Source: CAVQZC01 sp963718315
Lineage (GTDB): Bacteria; Actinomycetota; Thermoleophilia; Gaiellales; JAICJC01
Length of the DNA stretch: 64,000 bases
Direction of reading: 5' to 3'
Assembly: GCA_963718315.1 (NCBI GenBank)
Contig: CAVQZC010000010.1
Location: 377,588 to 441,587, forward strand
A program made the position numbers and the translations under genes. The notes below the pieces were generated by a model. That model worked only from the letters and a program-made list of their open reading frames with translations. It was not told the origin of the DNA and made no database searches. Positions within the stretch are counted from its first letter, which is position 1; the number at the start of each line of letters is the position of its first letter. Below are positions 36,012 through 45,247 of the stretch, one piece after another.

Positions 36012-37919
36012 CTACCAGCCGACCGCCTCACCGTCCTTGCGGAAGTCGGAGGCCGCGCGATAGACGCCGTTGACCGGTGGGTCGCCCTTGGTGACCCACT
36101 CGGCCGGTGGCTTCAGCCCCGGCGCGATCGCGAAGAAGATGGCCTGGTAGCCGCCGAACTGGTCGGCGTTCCCATGCACCTTGTGCACGTCGTAGCCCAT
36201 CGCCCGCATCTTCCCTCCGACCAGGTCGAAGAGGTTCGACTCCAGGTCGACTCGCCCGGCTGACTGCGCCTCGTGGAACCGGGCGGCATCGCCCGCCGCC
36301 TGCACGTTCATGCCGAGGTCGATCATGTTCACGAGCTCGGTCGCCTGTGCCTGCGCCTGCTCGTCGCCGCCCATGTTGCCGAACGCCATCAGCGGCTGGC
36401 CGTCCTTCATCACGAACGCCGGGATGATCGTCAGGAACGGCCGCTTGTGCGGCGCGATCACGTCCGGTGAGGACGGGCGGAGGTTGAAGAACGACCCGCG
36501 GTCGTTCAGCGGGAACCCGTAGCCGGGCACCGAGATCTGCGAGCCGAAGTAGTCATAGATGCTGTAGATGAACGAGACCATGTTGCCCCAGCGGTCAGCA
36601 GCCGTCAGGTAGACGGTGTCGCCGCGCTCGCGGGCGGTCACCGACACCGACGACCCGCCCGACGACGCGGTCGGCGGGGGCGGCGCATGGCGCAGGTGGA
36701 TCTGGCTGCACAGCGAGGCCGCGTACTGCTTCGAGATCAGCTTCTTGAGCGGGATCTTCACGAACCGCGGGTCGCCGTTGTACTTGAGCAGGTCGGCGTA
36801 GGCCAGCTCCTTGGCCTGGACGAGGATGCCCCAGAACAGCGCCGACCGGGGGCCGAGGGCGTGCAGGTCATAGCCGACCTTGGGCGCGCACACCTGGATG
36901 ATGTTGAGCATCTCCAGGGTGGCGAACCCCTGCGTCTGCGGGGGCATCTCGTAGACGTCGTAGCCCTTGTAGTTGGTCGAGATGGGGTTCACCCACTCGG
37001 ACTTGAACGAGCTCAGGTCGGACATCGTCCAGTCCGCCCCGTCCTGGTTCATGCGATCGACGATCGCCTGGCCGATCGGGCCGTCGTAGAAGGCCTTGGT
37101 GCCGTCCTTGGCGATCAGCTCATAGGCGTGGGCCAGGTCGGGGTTGCGGAAGATGCTGTACAGCGGCGGCACGTGACCGTCGCGCAGGAACAGCTTCCGC
37201 GATTCCGGATCCTTCTTCAGCATGTCGACGTAGAAGCCGCCATAGCTCTCCCAGTCGCCGCGGATCCGCTCGGTCAGCCCGAACCCCTGGCTCGCCGTCT
37301 CGATGGCGGGCTGCAGCACCTGGCTCAGGTTCATCCGGCCGAACCGCTGCTGCAGGCGGTTCCAGCCGTCGAGCGCCCCTGGGACGGTGACGCTGTAGGC
37401 GCCGTAGAACGGGACGGAGTGCAGGCCCTGGGAGTGGTAGAAGGCGGGAGTATGCGACTCCGGCGCCCACCCGGCTGCGTTCAGCCCATAGAGCTTGTGG
37501 TCGGCTGCCGAGTAGTAGATCGCCTCCATGTCGCCGCCGAGGCCGGCGCTATGCGGCTCGACCACGCCCAGCATGGCCGCCGTTGCCACCGCCGCGTCGA
37601 CGGCGTTGCCGCCCTCCTTCAGGATCTGGAGGCCGGCCTGCGCCGCCAGCGGCTGGCTGGTGGCCACGACGCCGTGGCGCGCAAGCACCTCGGAGCGGGT
37701 CTGCTCGGTCCAGTCCCACATCCGGTCGCCGCGCACGGCGTTGATGCTCTGCGCCGGATCGGGTATTGCCGCGGTCGGCGTGCCGAACGGCGTCGGCGAC
37801 ACGTCGGGAATGCCGCCCGTGTCGGCCGCCACTGCCGTCCCCACCATGAAGGCGACGACCACTGCGGCCCCGACCGCGAGCAGTCCACGCCACTTCGTCG
37901 TCCAGTTGCGAAGACTCAC
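36012..37919 (-). CDS. ggt: gamma-glutamyltransferase, membrane-anchored/secreted
   Basis: 635 residues from GTG 37919, preferred to GTG 37937 because AAAGGGG lies eight bases ahead. The signal anchor is LLAVGAAVVVAFMVGTAVA. The large-subunit part has ATSQPLAAQAGLQILKEGGN and VVEPHSAGLGGD (substrate-binding Arg/Gly region, altered). The autoprocessing site is ARERGDTVYLTAADRWGNMV: the nucleophilic Thr is in GDT, which begins the small subunit. PLNDRGSFF and MGGDEQAQAQ complete the active site. It cleaves gamma-glutamyl bonds of glutathione and analogues outside the cell. This variant differs from the classical DTTHLS motif, so a related N-terminal hydrolase specificity (such as acylase) is possible. 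Confidence 0.85.
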   Translation of the reverse strand: MSLRNWTTKWRGLLAVGAAVVVAFMVGTAVAADTGGIPDVSPTPFGTPTAAIPDPAQSINAVRGDRMWDWTEQTRSEVLARHGVVATSQPLAAQAGLQILKEGGNAVDAAVATAAMLGVVEPHSAGLGGDMEAIYYSAADHKLYGLNAAGWAPESHTPAFYHSQGLHSVPFYGAYSVTVPGALDGWNRLQQRFGRMNLSQVLQPAIETASQGFGLTERIRGDWESYGGFYVDMLKKDPESRKLFLRDGHVPPLYSIFRNPDLAHAYELIAKDGTKAFYDGPIGQAIVDRMNQDGADWTMSDLSSFKSEWVNPISTNYKGYDVYEMPPQTQGFATLEMLNIIQVCAPKVGYDLHALGPRSALFWGILVQAKELAYADLLKYNGDPRFVKIPLKKLISKQYAASLCSQIHLRHAPPPPTASSGGSSVSVTARERGDTVYLTAADRWGNMVSFIYSIYDYFGSQISVPGYGFPLNDRGSFFNLRPSSPDVIAPHKRPFLTIIPAFVMKDGQPLMAFGNMGGDEQAQAQATELVNMIDLGMNVQAAGDAARFHEAQSAGRVDLESNLFDLVGGKMRAMGYDVHKVHGNADQFGGYQAIFFAIAPGLKPPAEWVTKGDPPVNGVYRAASDFRKDGEAVGW

Positions 37920-38041
37920 GACGTACCCCTTTCCCACGGGTGCTGGTCGCGACCTCGACGAACGGCCCCCTGCAGCCTGGTCGCGGGCGCAACGCTAGAC
38001 GCCGCCGGGGCGACTGTCAATAATTCCTAGTTTTCGCTGGC

Positions 38042-40388
38042 TTACTGCCGGGCGAACGCGGCCTTGGCCTCCCGCGCCAGGTCGACGAACGGCTCGCCGC
38101 TGACGTCGATCAGCACCCGCTTGACGGTGCCACCGACCAGCGACCAGGGCCGCTCGCCGGGGTAGCCGTCCACCACGGGCTCGGCGCCCGATCTGCCGAC
38201 CACCAGACCGCCGCCACCGAGCCCGAACTTGCCGATCTGTGTCCGGATGGTCCCCTCGCCGACCTTCTGGTCGCGGATGTACAGGCTGAGCGTCCCCGAC
38301 GGCGGCATCCCGTCGCCCTCTCGGTCGAACGAGGCCGAGAGCACGACGTGGCCGGTGGGCACCGTCTCGGTCGACTCGACCATCTGCATCAGCTCGCCGA
38401 CGAAGTTGTAGGCGTAGACCAGCTTGCCGTCCTTGATGTACAGCGAGTGCCCGCCGAACCGCGAGCCCTGCGAGAAGAGGATGCCGTGGGCGTCAGCGGA
38501 GTCGAGGTCGACCTCAGCCGCGATCGTGTAGGAGCGGCCGCGGATGTTCGGCGCCGCCGACTCGGGGATCTCGGCGCCGCCCGGCCGGTACTCGTAGCGG
38601 CTGCGCGGCTTGGAGACCTCCGGCCGCGGCGTGGTCAGCGCCTCCACCGCGTTGCGCGTCTCGAGCGGCAGCGCCTGGTACTTGCCGGCCTCGACCCACC
38701 ACATCGCGATCAGCTCCTGCAGCCGCTGCGGCTCCTGCTCGGCGAGGTCGTGGCACTCGCTGGGATCGAGATCGGTGTTGAACAGCTCCCATCGCTGGGT
38801 CGTGAAGTGGCCCCACGCGTTGGGCGCGGCGGGGCCGACCGTTGCGGCCTTCCATCCGCGGTGCCAGATCGCGCGCGTCCCGAGCATCGAGAAGAACTGG
38901 GTCTCCTTGCCGGTGTCGGCGTTCGCGTCGCCGAACGAGGGGGCGAAGCTGATCCCCTCCAGCGGCTTCTGCACGTATCCGTTCACGTCGGAGGGCAGCT
39001 CGATGTCGATCGCCTCGTACAACGTCGGCACGATGTCGATCGCGTGGGCGTACTGGCGCCTGACGCCGCCGTCGCCCTTGATGCCCGCGGGCCACGAGAC
39101 GATCATCGGGTCGGCCGTCCCGCCCCGGAGGTTGCCGTAGCGCTTCCACATCTTGAACGGCGTGTTGAACGCCCACGCCCAGCCGGTCGGATAGTGGTTG
39201 TACGTGCGCGTGCCGCCCAGCTCGTCGATCTGGGCGAGGTTCTCCTCGATGGTGTCGGGGACGCCGTTGAAGAACTTGTTCTCGTTGACCGAGCCGTTCG
39301 GGCCGCCCTCACCCGACGCGCCGTTGTCTGACACGACGACGACGATCGTGTTATCGAGCTGACCCTTCTCCTCGAGATAGTCGAGCAGACGCCCGATCTG
39401 GGCGTCGCCGTGGCTGAGGAACCCGGCGTAGACCTCGGCCATGCGCGCGAACAGCCGCTGCTCGTCCGCCGACAGCGAGTCCCACGGGCGGACGGTGTCC
39501 AGTTCGGGCCACGTCTGACCGTCGTTGCTGACCTCGTCGATGTATGGGTTGATCGGCGAGAGCTCCGTGCTCTCCGAGATGATGCCGAGCTCCTTCTGGC
39601 GGGCGACGATCGTCTCCCGGATCGCCTCGTACCCCATGTCGAAGCGCCCCTTGTAGCGCTCGATCCACTCCTTCGGCACGTGGTGCGGTGCGTGGGCAAC
39701 GCCGGGGCAGTAGTAGAGGAAGAACGGCTTGTCGGGGGCCAGGGCCTTGGCGTCCTCGATGAACTCGATCGCCTTGTCGGTGATATCGACGCTCAGGTGG
39801 TACCCCTCCTCGGGCGGCGCCGGCGGCGGCACAGGGTGGTTGTCGTAGACCAGGTCCGGATACCACTGGTTGGTCTCCCCGCCGAGGAACCCGTAGTAGC
39901 GCTCGAAGCCGCGGCCAAGCGGCCACTGGCGCTTGGTGGACGCGAGGTTCATCTCGTCCTCGGCCGTCAGGTGCCACTTGCCGACGTGGTAGGTGTTCCA
40001 GCCTTGCTGGCCCAGCACCTCGGCCAGGTTCGCGCACTCGAACGGGATGTGCCCATTCGCGTTCGGATAGCCGTCGGTGATCTCGGTGATGCCCGCCATG
40101 CCGTTGGTCGTGTGGTTCCGGCCGGTCATCAGGCACGAGCGGGTCGGCGAGCAGAGCGCCGTCGTGTGGAAGTTCGTGTAGCGCAGCCCGGCGTCGGCGA
40201 TGCGCTGCAGGTTCGGGTGTTTCGATCGGACCTCCGTAAGGCTCCGTCGCCGCGAACCCGACGTCGTCGAGCACGATGTAGAGGACATTCGGCGCGCCCT
40301 CCGGAGCCTTCGGCTGGGTGTACGGCTCCCAGTCCGGAGTCGAGTCCTTGATGTCGATGTTGATGGTTCCCCGAAACTGCTTGCTCAT
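38042..40388 (-). CDS. arylsulfatase-type sulfatase, one frameshift near N-terminus
   Basis: About 780 residues across a shift near 40222. Start ATG 40388 gives SKQFRGTINIDIKDSTPDW, no signal peptide. The sulfatase site is ALCSPTRSCLMTGRNHTTNG: Cys-x-Pro-x-Arg, whose Cys becomes formylglycine. Metal ligands are VLYIVLDDVGF and later VVVSDNGASGEGGPNG. The long C-terminal part includes a beta domain (SYTIAAEVDLDSADAHGILF) typical of large actinobacterial arylsulfatases. It hydrolyses sulfate esters, probably in the cytoplasm. The divergent formylglycine-generating enzyme 114 bases away is the natural activator. Frame and motifs resume at once after the shift. Confidence 0.9.
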
Positions 40389-40501
40389 TTCCAGCTCCTC
40401 GGCGTCGTCGGTCCCTGGTCCGCGGGGCGACAGTAACCGCGGCGGTCACGCCCGGCGGGGATGCCCACACGTCTCTGCCGATCTAGAGTCCTGGCCCATC
40501 G

Positions 40502-41425
40502 ATGGAGAACATGGTGCGGATCGAGGGCGGGACGTTCGCGATGGGAAGCGACGACTTCTATCCGGAGGAGCAGCCCGTCCACGGCGTGAGCGTCGACTCG
40601 TTCTGGATCGACGAGCACCCTGTCACGGTGGCCGAGTTCCGCAGGTTCGTGAAGGCGACGGGACACGTCACCAACGCGGAGATCGCGCCTACGGCCGAGC
40701 AGTACCCCCACGCCGATCCCGACCTGCTCGTCGCCGGGTCGCTGGTTTTCAGGCGCACCCCAGGACCGGTCGACCTGCTCAACTACGCCAACTGGTGGCA
40801 GTGGACGCCGGGCGCCAGCTGGCGCAACCCGGAAGGGCCCGGCAGCACCCTGCACGGCCGTGAGCTTCATCCCATCACGCACGTTGCCTACGCAGACGCC
40901 AAGGCGTACGCCGACTGGGCCGGCAAGGAGCTGCCGACCGAGGCCGAGTGGGAGCACGCCGCCCGGGGCGGGCTGGACGGCGCCGTCTTCACCTGGGGCG
41001 ACGAGCACTTCCCGAACGGCCGGGTGATGGCCAACACATGGCAGGGCGAGTTCCCCTGGCAGAACCTGCTCACCGACGGCTACGAGGGCACGTCACCGGT
41101 CGGCACGTTCCCGGCGAACGGCTACGGCCTGTACGACATGGCGGGAAACGTGTGGGAGTGGACCGACGACTTCTTCACGTCCACCCATCCCGAGCCCGCG
41201 CCCTCCCCGTGCTGCGCGCCGCGCAACCCCAGGGTTGCCGAGCCGACGGCCACCAGCTACGGCTCGGGGGTGGACGCGACCATCCCTCGCCGCGTGATGA
41301 AGGGCGGGTCACACCTGTGCGCGCCGAACTACTGCCTGCGGTACCGGCCCGCCGCCCGGCAGGGCGAGGCCGTCGACACCTCGACGACACACATCGGCTT
41401 CCGCTGCGTAGTGCGGGGCTCCTAG
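40502..41425 (+). CDS. formylglycine-generating enzyme (SUMF1/FGE family), sulfatase maturase
   Basis: 307 residues, complete, from ATG 40502 (ATG 40511 possible). Family landmarks: VRIEGGTFAMGSDDFYPEEQ at the start, DSFWIDEHPVTVAEFRRFV, then LPTEAEWEHAARGG and YDMAGNVWEWTDDFF. The C-terminal GGSHLCAPNYCLRYRPAAR holds the two copper-binding cysteines (about 273 and 278), as in true FGEs rather than other SUMF1 proteins. It oxidises the Cys of C-x-P-x-R sites to formylglycine using O2. It is divergent from a sulfatase with exactly that site. Its end overlaps the convergent oxidoreductase gene by four bases. Confidence 0.93.
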   Translation: MENMVRIEGGTFAMGSDDFYPEEQPVHGVSVDSFWIDEHPVTVAEFRRFVKATGHVTNAEIAPTAEQYPHADPDLLVAGSLVFRRTPGPVDLLNYANWWQWTPGASWRNPEGPGSTLHGRELHPITHVAYADAKAYADWAGKELPTEAEWEHAARGGLDGAVFTWGDEHFPNGRVMANTWQGEFPWQNLLTDGYEGTSPVGTFPANGYGLYDMAGNVWEWTDDFFTSTHPEPAPSPCCAPRNPRVAEPTATSYGSGVDATIPRRVMKGGSHLCAPNYCLRYRPAARQGEAVDTSTTHIGFRCVVRGS

Positions 41426-42435
41426 TCGGCAGCGACGTCGATCAGCACCTTGCCGACGGCGCCGTTCTCGACCGCGTCGTGGGCGTCTCCCGCCCGCTCC
41501 AGCGGGAACCGGTGCAGCGGCAGCCCGGCTTCCTCCCCCACAGGCAGCGCGCCGTCGGCCGCAGCGCGGGCAACATCGGCGACGGCATCGTCCTTGGCAG
41601 CCGTGGGGACGGTGTAGACCAGCACGAACTGGTAGCGGATGTTCGGCCCCATCAGCGCGTAGACGGGCAGCGTGACGTCGGAGCCGCCGTCCGTCGCGTA
41701 ACAGGCGACGACCGCGTTGGGGCCGACGACGTGGGCGTCCAGCTCCGCGTTCATCGCCGGGGACACCTCCACGACGATGTCGACGCCCCCGGGGACCAGC
41801 GCCCGGATCCGCTCGGCGGCATCGCCGACGCGGTAGTTGAACGTGTGGTGCGCGCCGGCGGCCGAGGCCAGGCGTGCCTTCTCGTCGCCGCTGACGGTGG
41901 CGATCACCTCCGCGCCCGCCCAGGTCGCCAGCTGAATCGCGGCATGACCGACCGCGCCGGCCCCGCCCGCGACCAGCACCGTGCTGCCCGCCAGGGCGCC
42001 CGGCGAGAGGCGATCGGGCCCGCCGTCGGCCACGGTCAGGCAGCGGTGAGCGGTCAGCGCCGGGATGCCGAGGCTGGCGCCGAGGTCGAACGAGAGCCCG
42101 TCCTCAAGCTTCACCGCCTGTCGCGAGGGGAGCGCGACGTACTCCTGCGCGGTGCCGTTCGCCCGCTCATCCGCCGCCTCCCACAGCCATACCCGCTCGC
42201 CGACCCGTGAGGGGTCGACGCCCTCGCCGACCGCATCGATCACTCCCGCTCCGTCCTGGTTCGGCACCATCTCGGGAAACGAGCTCCCGCCGCGCCGGGC
42301 CTTCCAGTCGGTAGGGTTGACACCCGACACCTCGATCCGGACCCGCACCTCGCCGGGGCCCGGGTCAGGCACGGGTCGGTCGACCAGGCGCAGAACGGAG
42401 GCGTCGCCGCCTTCGCTATACACGACTGCTCGCAC
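41422..42435 (-). CDS. NADPH:quinone oxidoreductase (zinc-independent MDR family)
   Basis: About 337 residues from GTG 42435, which overlaps the last base of the upstream stop (TAGTG). GroES-like N-terminal domain: VRVRIEVSGVNPTDWKARRG. Rossmann domain with AGSTVLVAGGAGAVGHAAIQ (AxxGxxG cofactor motif), then ATVSGDEKARLASAAGAHHT. The catalytic-zinc cysteines of alcohol dehydrogenases are absent, so it belongs with quinone reductases/enoyl reductases. Third gene of the tetR-amidinohydrolase operon. Confidence 0.88.
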   Translation of the reverse strand: MRAVVYSEGGDASVLRLVDRPVPDPGPGEVRVRIEVSGVNPTDWKARRGGSSFPEMVPNQDGAGVIDAVGEGVDPSRVGERVWLWEAADERANGTAQEYVALPSRQAVKLEDGLSFDLGASLGIPALTAHRCLTVADGGPDRLSPGALAGSTVLVAGGAGAVGHAAIQLATWAGAEVIATVSGDEKARLASAAGAHHTFNYRVGDAAERIRALVPGGVDIVVEVSPAMNAELDAHVVGPNAVVACYATDGGSDVTLPVYALMGPNIRYQFVLVYTVPTAAKDDAVADVARAAADGALPVGEEAGLPLHRFPLERAGDAHDAVENGAVGKVLIDVAAD

Positions 42436-43373
42436 TACGCAGGGTCTCGCCGAAGCGGCTGACACATGCAGTGGACGCCGCCGCCGGCGAGCTGGAACTG
42501 GCTCATGTCGGGGTCGTAGACGGTCATGCCCAGCGCCCGCAGCCTCGCATTCAGCTCTGGGGCGGCGGTCGTCGAGAGCACGCTGTCGTTGCCAAGCGCG
42601 ACGACGTTGCAGCCGAGCGTCATCGTCTCGCGGAAGCTGACCGGGACGATCTCGATCTTCTTGGCTTGCAGCCAGTCGACGATCTCGGGATCGGTGGTGT
42701 CGAGGCAGACGGCGCACAGCTTCTCGGCCAGCATGCAGACCATCAGGTCGATGTGGACGTAGTACTCGTCGATGGGGGCGTACCGCACCTCGATGCCCTC
42801 CGCCTCCATCCAGCCGCCGACCTGGCGGGCCGAGACCTCTTCGCCCCGCAGGCCCGTGTAGCCAATCAGGACGCAGCCCGGCTCGATCATGTTGAAGTCG
42901 CCGCCCTCGAAGTTGCCCGCGCTGACAAGCTCGTAGATCGGGATCTCGTGCTCGAGGTAGAAGCGCAGGACGTTCGCGTACTCGCCACGCCGCCGCGGGC
43001 TGGCGAGCTGGGTGACCACGGCGCCGAACGGGGTCATGAAGTTGGAGTCGCGTGCGTAGACGCCGTAGGCGGTCTCCTCGCGCGCGTCCAGCAGGTGGAC
43101 GGCGACGCCGGCCTGGCGGTAGGCGTCGACCATCTCGGCGTGCTGGCGGAGCGCCAGCTCGCGGTCGAACCGGTAGCCGCGGCGCAGCGTCTCACGCACC
43201 AGGGCGCTGTATTGCGCGTTCTCCTCGCCCAGCCAGCGGAAGCTGTCGGGGTTGCCAAGCAGAACGTCGCGAAGCGTGCCGTACTCGGAGTCGATGCCCC
43301 ACCGCTCCAGCACCTTCGAACCGCCGCCGGGCACGCGAGCGCGCAGGGGACTTGTGGTCTCGATCGTAGCCAT
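42435..43373 (-). CDS. arginine deiminase-superfamily amidinotransferase/amidinohydrolase
   Basis: 312 residues, complete. The GME-fold catalytic set is visible: YARDSNFMTPFGAVV (Asp), SAGNFEGGDFNMI (EGGD substrate-binding), EYYVHIDLMVCMLAEK (catalytic His), and the C-terminal GGGVHCMCQPLRRD with the nucleophilic Cys near 302. Members hydrolyse or transfer amidino groups from arginine, methylated arginines or related guanidines. The sequence looks nearest to dimethylarginine dimethylaminohydrolase-type enzymes, but specificity is not settled. It lies ten bases after the tetR stop and is coupled to the quinone reductase. Confidence 0.85.
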   Translation of the reverse strand: MATIETTSPLRARVPGGGSKVLERWGIDSEYGTLRDVLLGNPDSFRWLGEENAQYSALVRETLRRGYRFDRELALRQHAEMVDAYRQAGVAVHLLDAREETAYGVYARDSNFMTPFGAVVTQLASPRRRGEYANVLRFYLEHEIPIYELVSAGNFEGGDFNMIEPGCVLIGYTGLRGEEVSARQVGGWMEAEGIEVRYAPIDEYYVHIDLMVCMLAEKLCAVCLDTTDPEIVDWLQAKKIEIVPVSFRETMTLGCNVVALGNDSVLSTTAAPELNARLRALGMTVYDPDMSQFQLAGGGVHCMCQPLRRDPA

Positions 43374-43382
43374 GGCGAGATT

Positions 43383-43994
43383 CTACGCGGCCAGCACGAG
43401 CTCGCGAGCCACCTGCTGTACCTCCCGGACCGTCTGCGCCGCGGATCGGCCGGCCAGCCGCAGCTCGCAGTACGTCTCGTAGCTCGTCAGTACCATCAGC
43501 CGGTCGACGACGCGGGCCTCGGACAGACCTGACCGTGACGCTCGTGATGCGGCGAGATTGTGAGCCAGGTGACGCATGGCGCTCCGGCGGTCCTCCCGCT
43601 GACGCCGGACCAGCTCGGCAGCGGCGGGGTCGAGCGCGACCACGCCGTAGAGCTCGCGGAGGACTCCGTCCACCGACGCCCAGAACCGGATCGACGACGC
43701 GATCGTCTGGTTCAGCGCCTCGATCGCATCCGGCAGGTCAACGGCGCCCTTCGCGCCGACCAGCTCCGGGTTGACCGCGAACGTCTCGCAGATCGCGTCG
43801 ACCAGGTCGACGCGAGAGCGGAAGTGCTGGTACAGGGTCGCCCGGGAGACCCCCGCCTGAGACGCGATCTCCTCCATGGTCGAGTCGTGGAACCGGCCGG
43901 CCTCGAGCATCTCGAACACGACTTCCTGGATCCGCGCGCGCGTGCGCTCGGACTTGCTCGGGCGGCTACGGGCTCGGTAGGCGCGTGTAGACAT
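43383..43994 (-). CDS. TetR-family transcriptional regulator
   Basis: 203 residues from ATG 43994; the longer frame reads through operator DNA. HTH: TRARIQEVVFEMLEAGRFHD, then ASQAGVSRATLYQHFRSRVD. The C-terminal domain is helical with no recognisable ligand motif (SSIRFWASVDGVLRELYGVV). It is the first gene of the operon and divergent from the GNAT gene, with repeated GTCTAGAC elements in between, consistent with autorepression and control of both directions. Confidence 0.9.
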   Translation of the reverse strand: MSTRAYRARSRPSKSERTRARIQEVVFEMLEAGRFHDSTMEEIASQAGVSRATLYQHFRSRVDLVDAICETFAVNPELVGAKGAVDLPDAIEALNQTIASSIRFWASVDGVLRELYGVVALDPAAAELVRRQREDRRSAMRHLAHNLAASRASRSGLSEARVVDRLMVLTSYETYCELRLAGRSAAQTVREVQQVARELVLAA

Positions 43995-44005
43995 TCTGAC
44001 TCGCA

Positions 44006-44067
44006 GTCTAGACACCGTGTCGGATATCTGGTAGCTTGCGCCCACCGAAACTAGACACGGAGTCTAG
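44006..44067. promoter_or_regulatory. paired TetR operators
   Basis: GTCTAGAC at 44006-44013 is a perfect 8-bp palindrome. CTAGACACGGAGTCTAG at 44051-44067 is a 6-bp inverted repeat with a 5-base centre, and both carry the same CTAGAC half-site. They overlap the promoters of tetR (minus) and the GNAT gene (plus). Confidence 0.75.
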
Positions 44068-44090
44068 ATTCATTGTCTTGAGGAGGAGAC

Positions 44091-44966
44091 ATGTCCGAGG
44101 GGAGTGGACACACCGTGCTGGCGGCGATGGACACCACGCCGGCCGGTCGAGCCGAGGTCGCGCGCATCGAGGCCGCGGAGGCCCGAGCGTGGGCCGACCT
44201 CTACGCCGCCGCACCGGCGGGCTGGGCAGCCGGCGCCGGCGTTGGCACCCGTATGGTCGACGGAACGCTGGTGCTGCACTGGGCGGCCACCGAGCGCCGG
44301 TACTTCAGCCGTGCAATTGGGCTCGGCGTGGCGCGTCCGGCGACGCGTGACGCGCTGGATGCCGTGTTCGAGGTCTGGGAGGAGCTCGGCATCGGCATGT
44401 GCCTGGTGCAGTCGATGCCCGCCTGCGAGCCCGCCGCCTACACCAAGTGGCTGCAGGAGCGAGGGCTGGAGGCGTTCGACGCCCAGGACCGGATCGTGCG
44501 CGGCGGTGAGCCAGTCGACGACCCGCCGGCACCGCCTGGCGGCCGCAACCTGCTGGTCGAGAAGGTGGATGGCGAGACCGCCGCCGAGTGGTCGGACTTC
44601 CTCCAGCGCGTCTATCACCTCGACGCCGGGCCGTGGTTGACTGAGCTGATCGGCCGGAGCGGCTGGCACCAGTACGTCGCCAGGGAGGACGGAGAGGTCG
44701 TGGCCGCGCGGGGTATGTACATCGGAAGCGGCGGGCTGGCCTGGGTCGGCATGGACGGCCCGGTGCCGGGCCTCCATACGACCGACTACGCGCCCGACGC
44801 CGTCCTGTGTACCGCGATGGTGGCCGACGGGCTGGCGCTCGGCGCAACCGGGTTCCTGTCGGACATCGAGGCGCGCTCCGAGCAGATGGACACACCGTCA
44901 TACCGGTACTTCGGCCGGCTCGGCTTCCGCCGGCCGTACGTGCGCACGCACTGGGCGGTGGTGTGA
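44091..44966 (+). CDS. GNAT-family N-acetyltransferase
   Basis: 291 residues with AGGAGGAGAC before ATG 44091. The fold is a double or partial GNAT: the second half has the acyl-CoA strand and loop region (YVAREDGEVVAARGMYIGSG), then ALCTAMVADGLALGATGFLS where the usual QxxGxG is degenerate, ending SYRYFGRLGFRRPYVRTHW (the conserved YxxLGF-x-x-x-Y motif). Acceptor unknown. It is divergent from the tetR operon and coupled to the 93-residue gene by TGATG at 44964. Confidence 0.75.
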   Translation: MSEGSGHTVLAAMDTTPAGRAEVARIEAAEARAWADLYAAAPAGWAAGAGVGTRMVDGTLVLHWAATERRYFSRAIGLGVARPATRDALDAVFEVWEELGIGMCLVQSMPACEPAAYTKWLQERGLEAFDAQDRIVRGGEPVDDPPAPPGGRNLLVEKVDGETAAEWSDFLQRVYHLDAGPWLTELIGRSGWHQYVAREDGEVVAARGMYIGSGGLAWVGMDGPVPGLHTTDYAPDAVLCTAMVADGLALGATGFLSDIEARSEQMDTPSYRYFGRLGFRRPYVRTHWAVV

Positions 44967-45247
44967 TGCACGCCTCCATCTGGACATACGAAGGTGACCC
45001 GGACGCGCTGCTCGCATGCTGGGAGTCGATGGTGAGCGAGGTTCCGGCGGCCGCCATGCGCCTCCACCTGTGTCTACGCACCGACAGCGGCATGGTGGTG
45101 GTCGACACCTGCCCCAGCGCCGATGTGTTCGAGGCCTTCGCCGCCGGCGCCTTCCCGGAGCTGAGGCGTCGCCACGGTCTGCCGGATCCCGTCCGCGTCG
45201 AGGACTACCCGGTATACGCCGGCTTCGCCGAGGGGGCTCGGATCTAG
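44966..45247 (+). CDS. small soluble protein coupled to GNAT gene
   Basis: 93 residues. Its ATG overlaps the GNAT stop (TGATG). The sequence (ASIWTYEGDPDALLACWESM, then LCLRTDSGMVVVDTCPSADV) suggests an alpha/beta ferredoxin-like fold of the dimeric barrel/ABM type, as in small oxygenase-like or heme-degrading-like proteins. No catalytic residue can be named. It ends four bases into the convergent DUF2252-type gene. Confidence 0.6.
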   Translation: MHASIWTYEGDPDALLACWESMVSEVPAAAMRLHLCLRTDSGMVVVDTCPSADVFEAFAAGAFPELRRRHGLPDPVRVEDYPVYAGFAEGARI

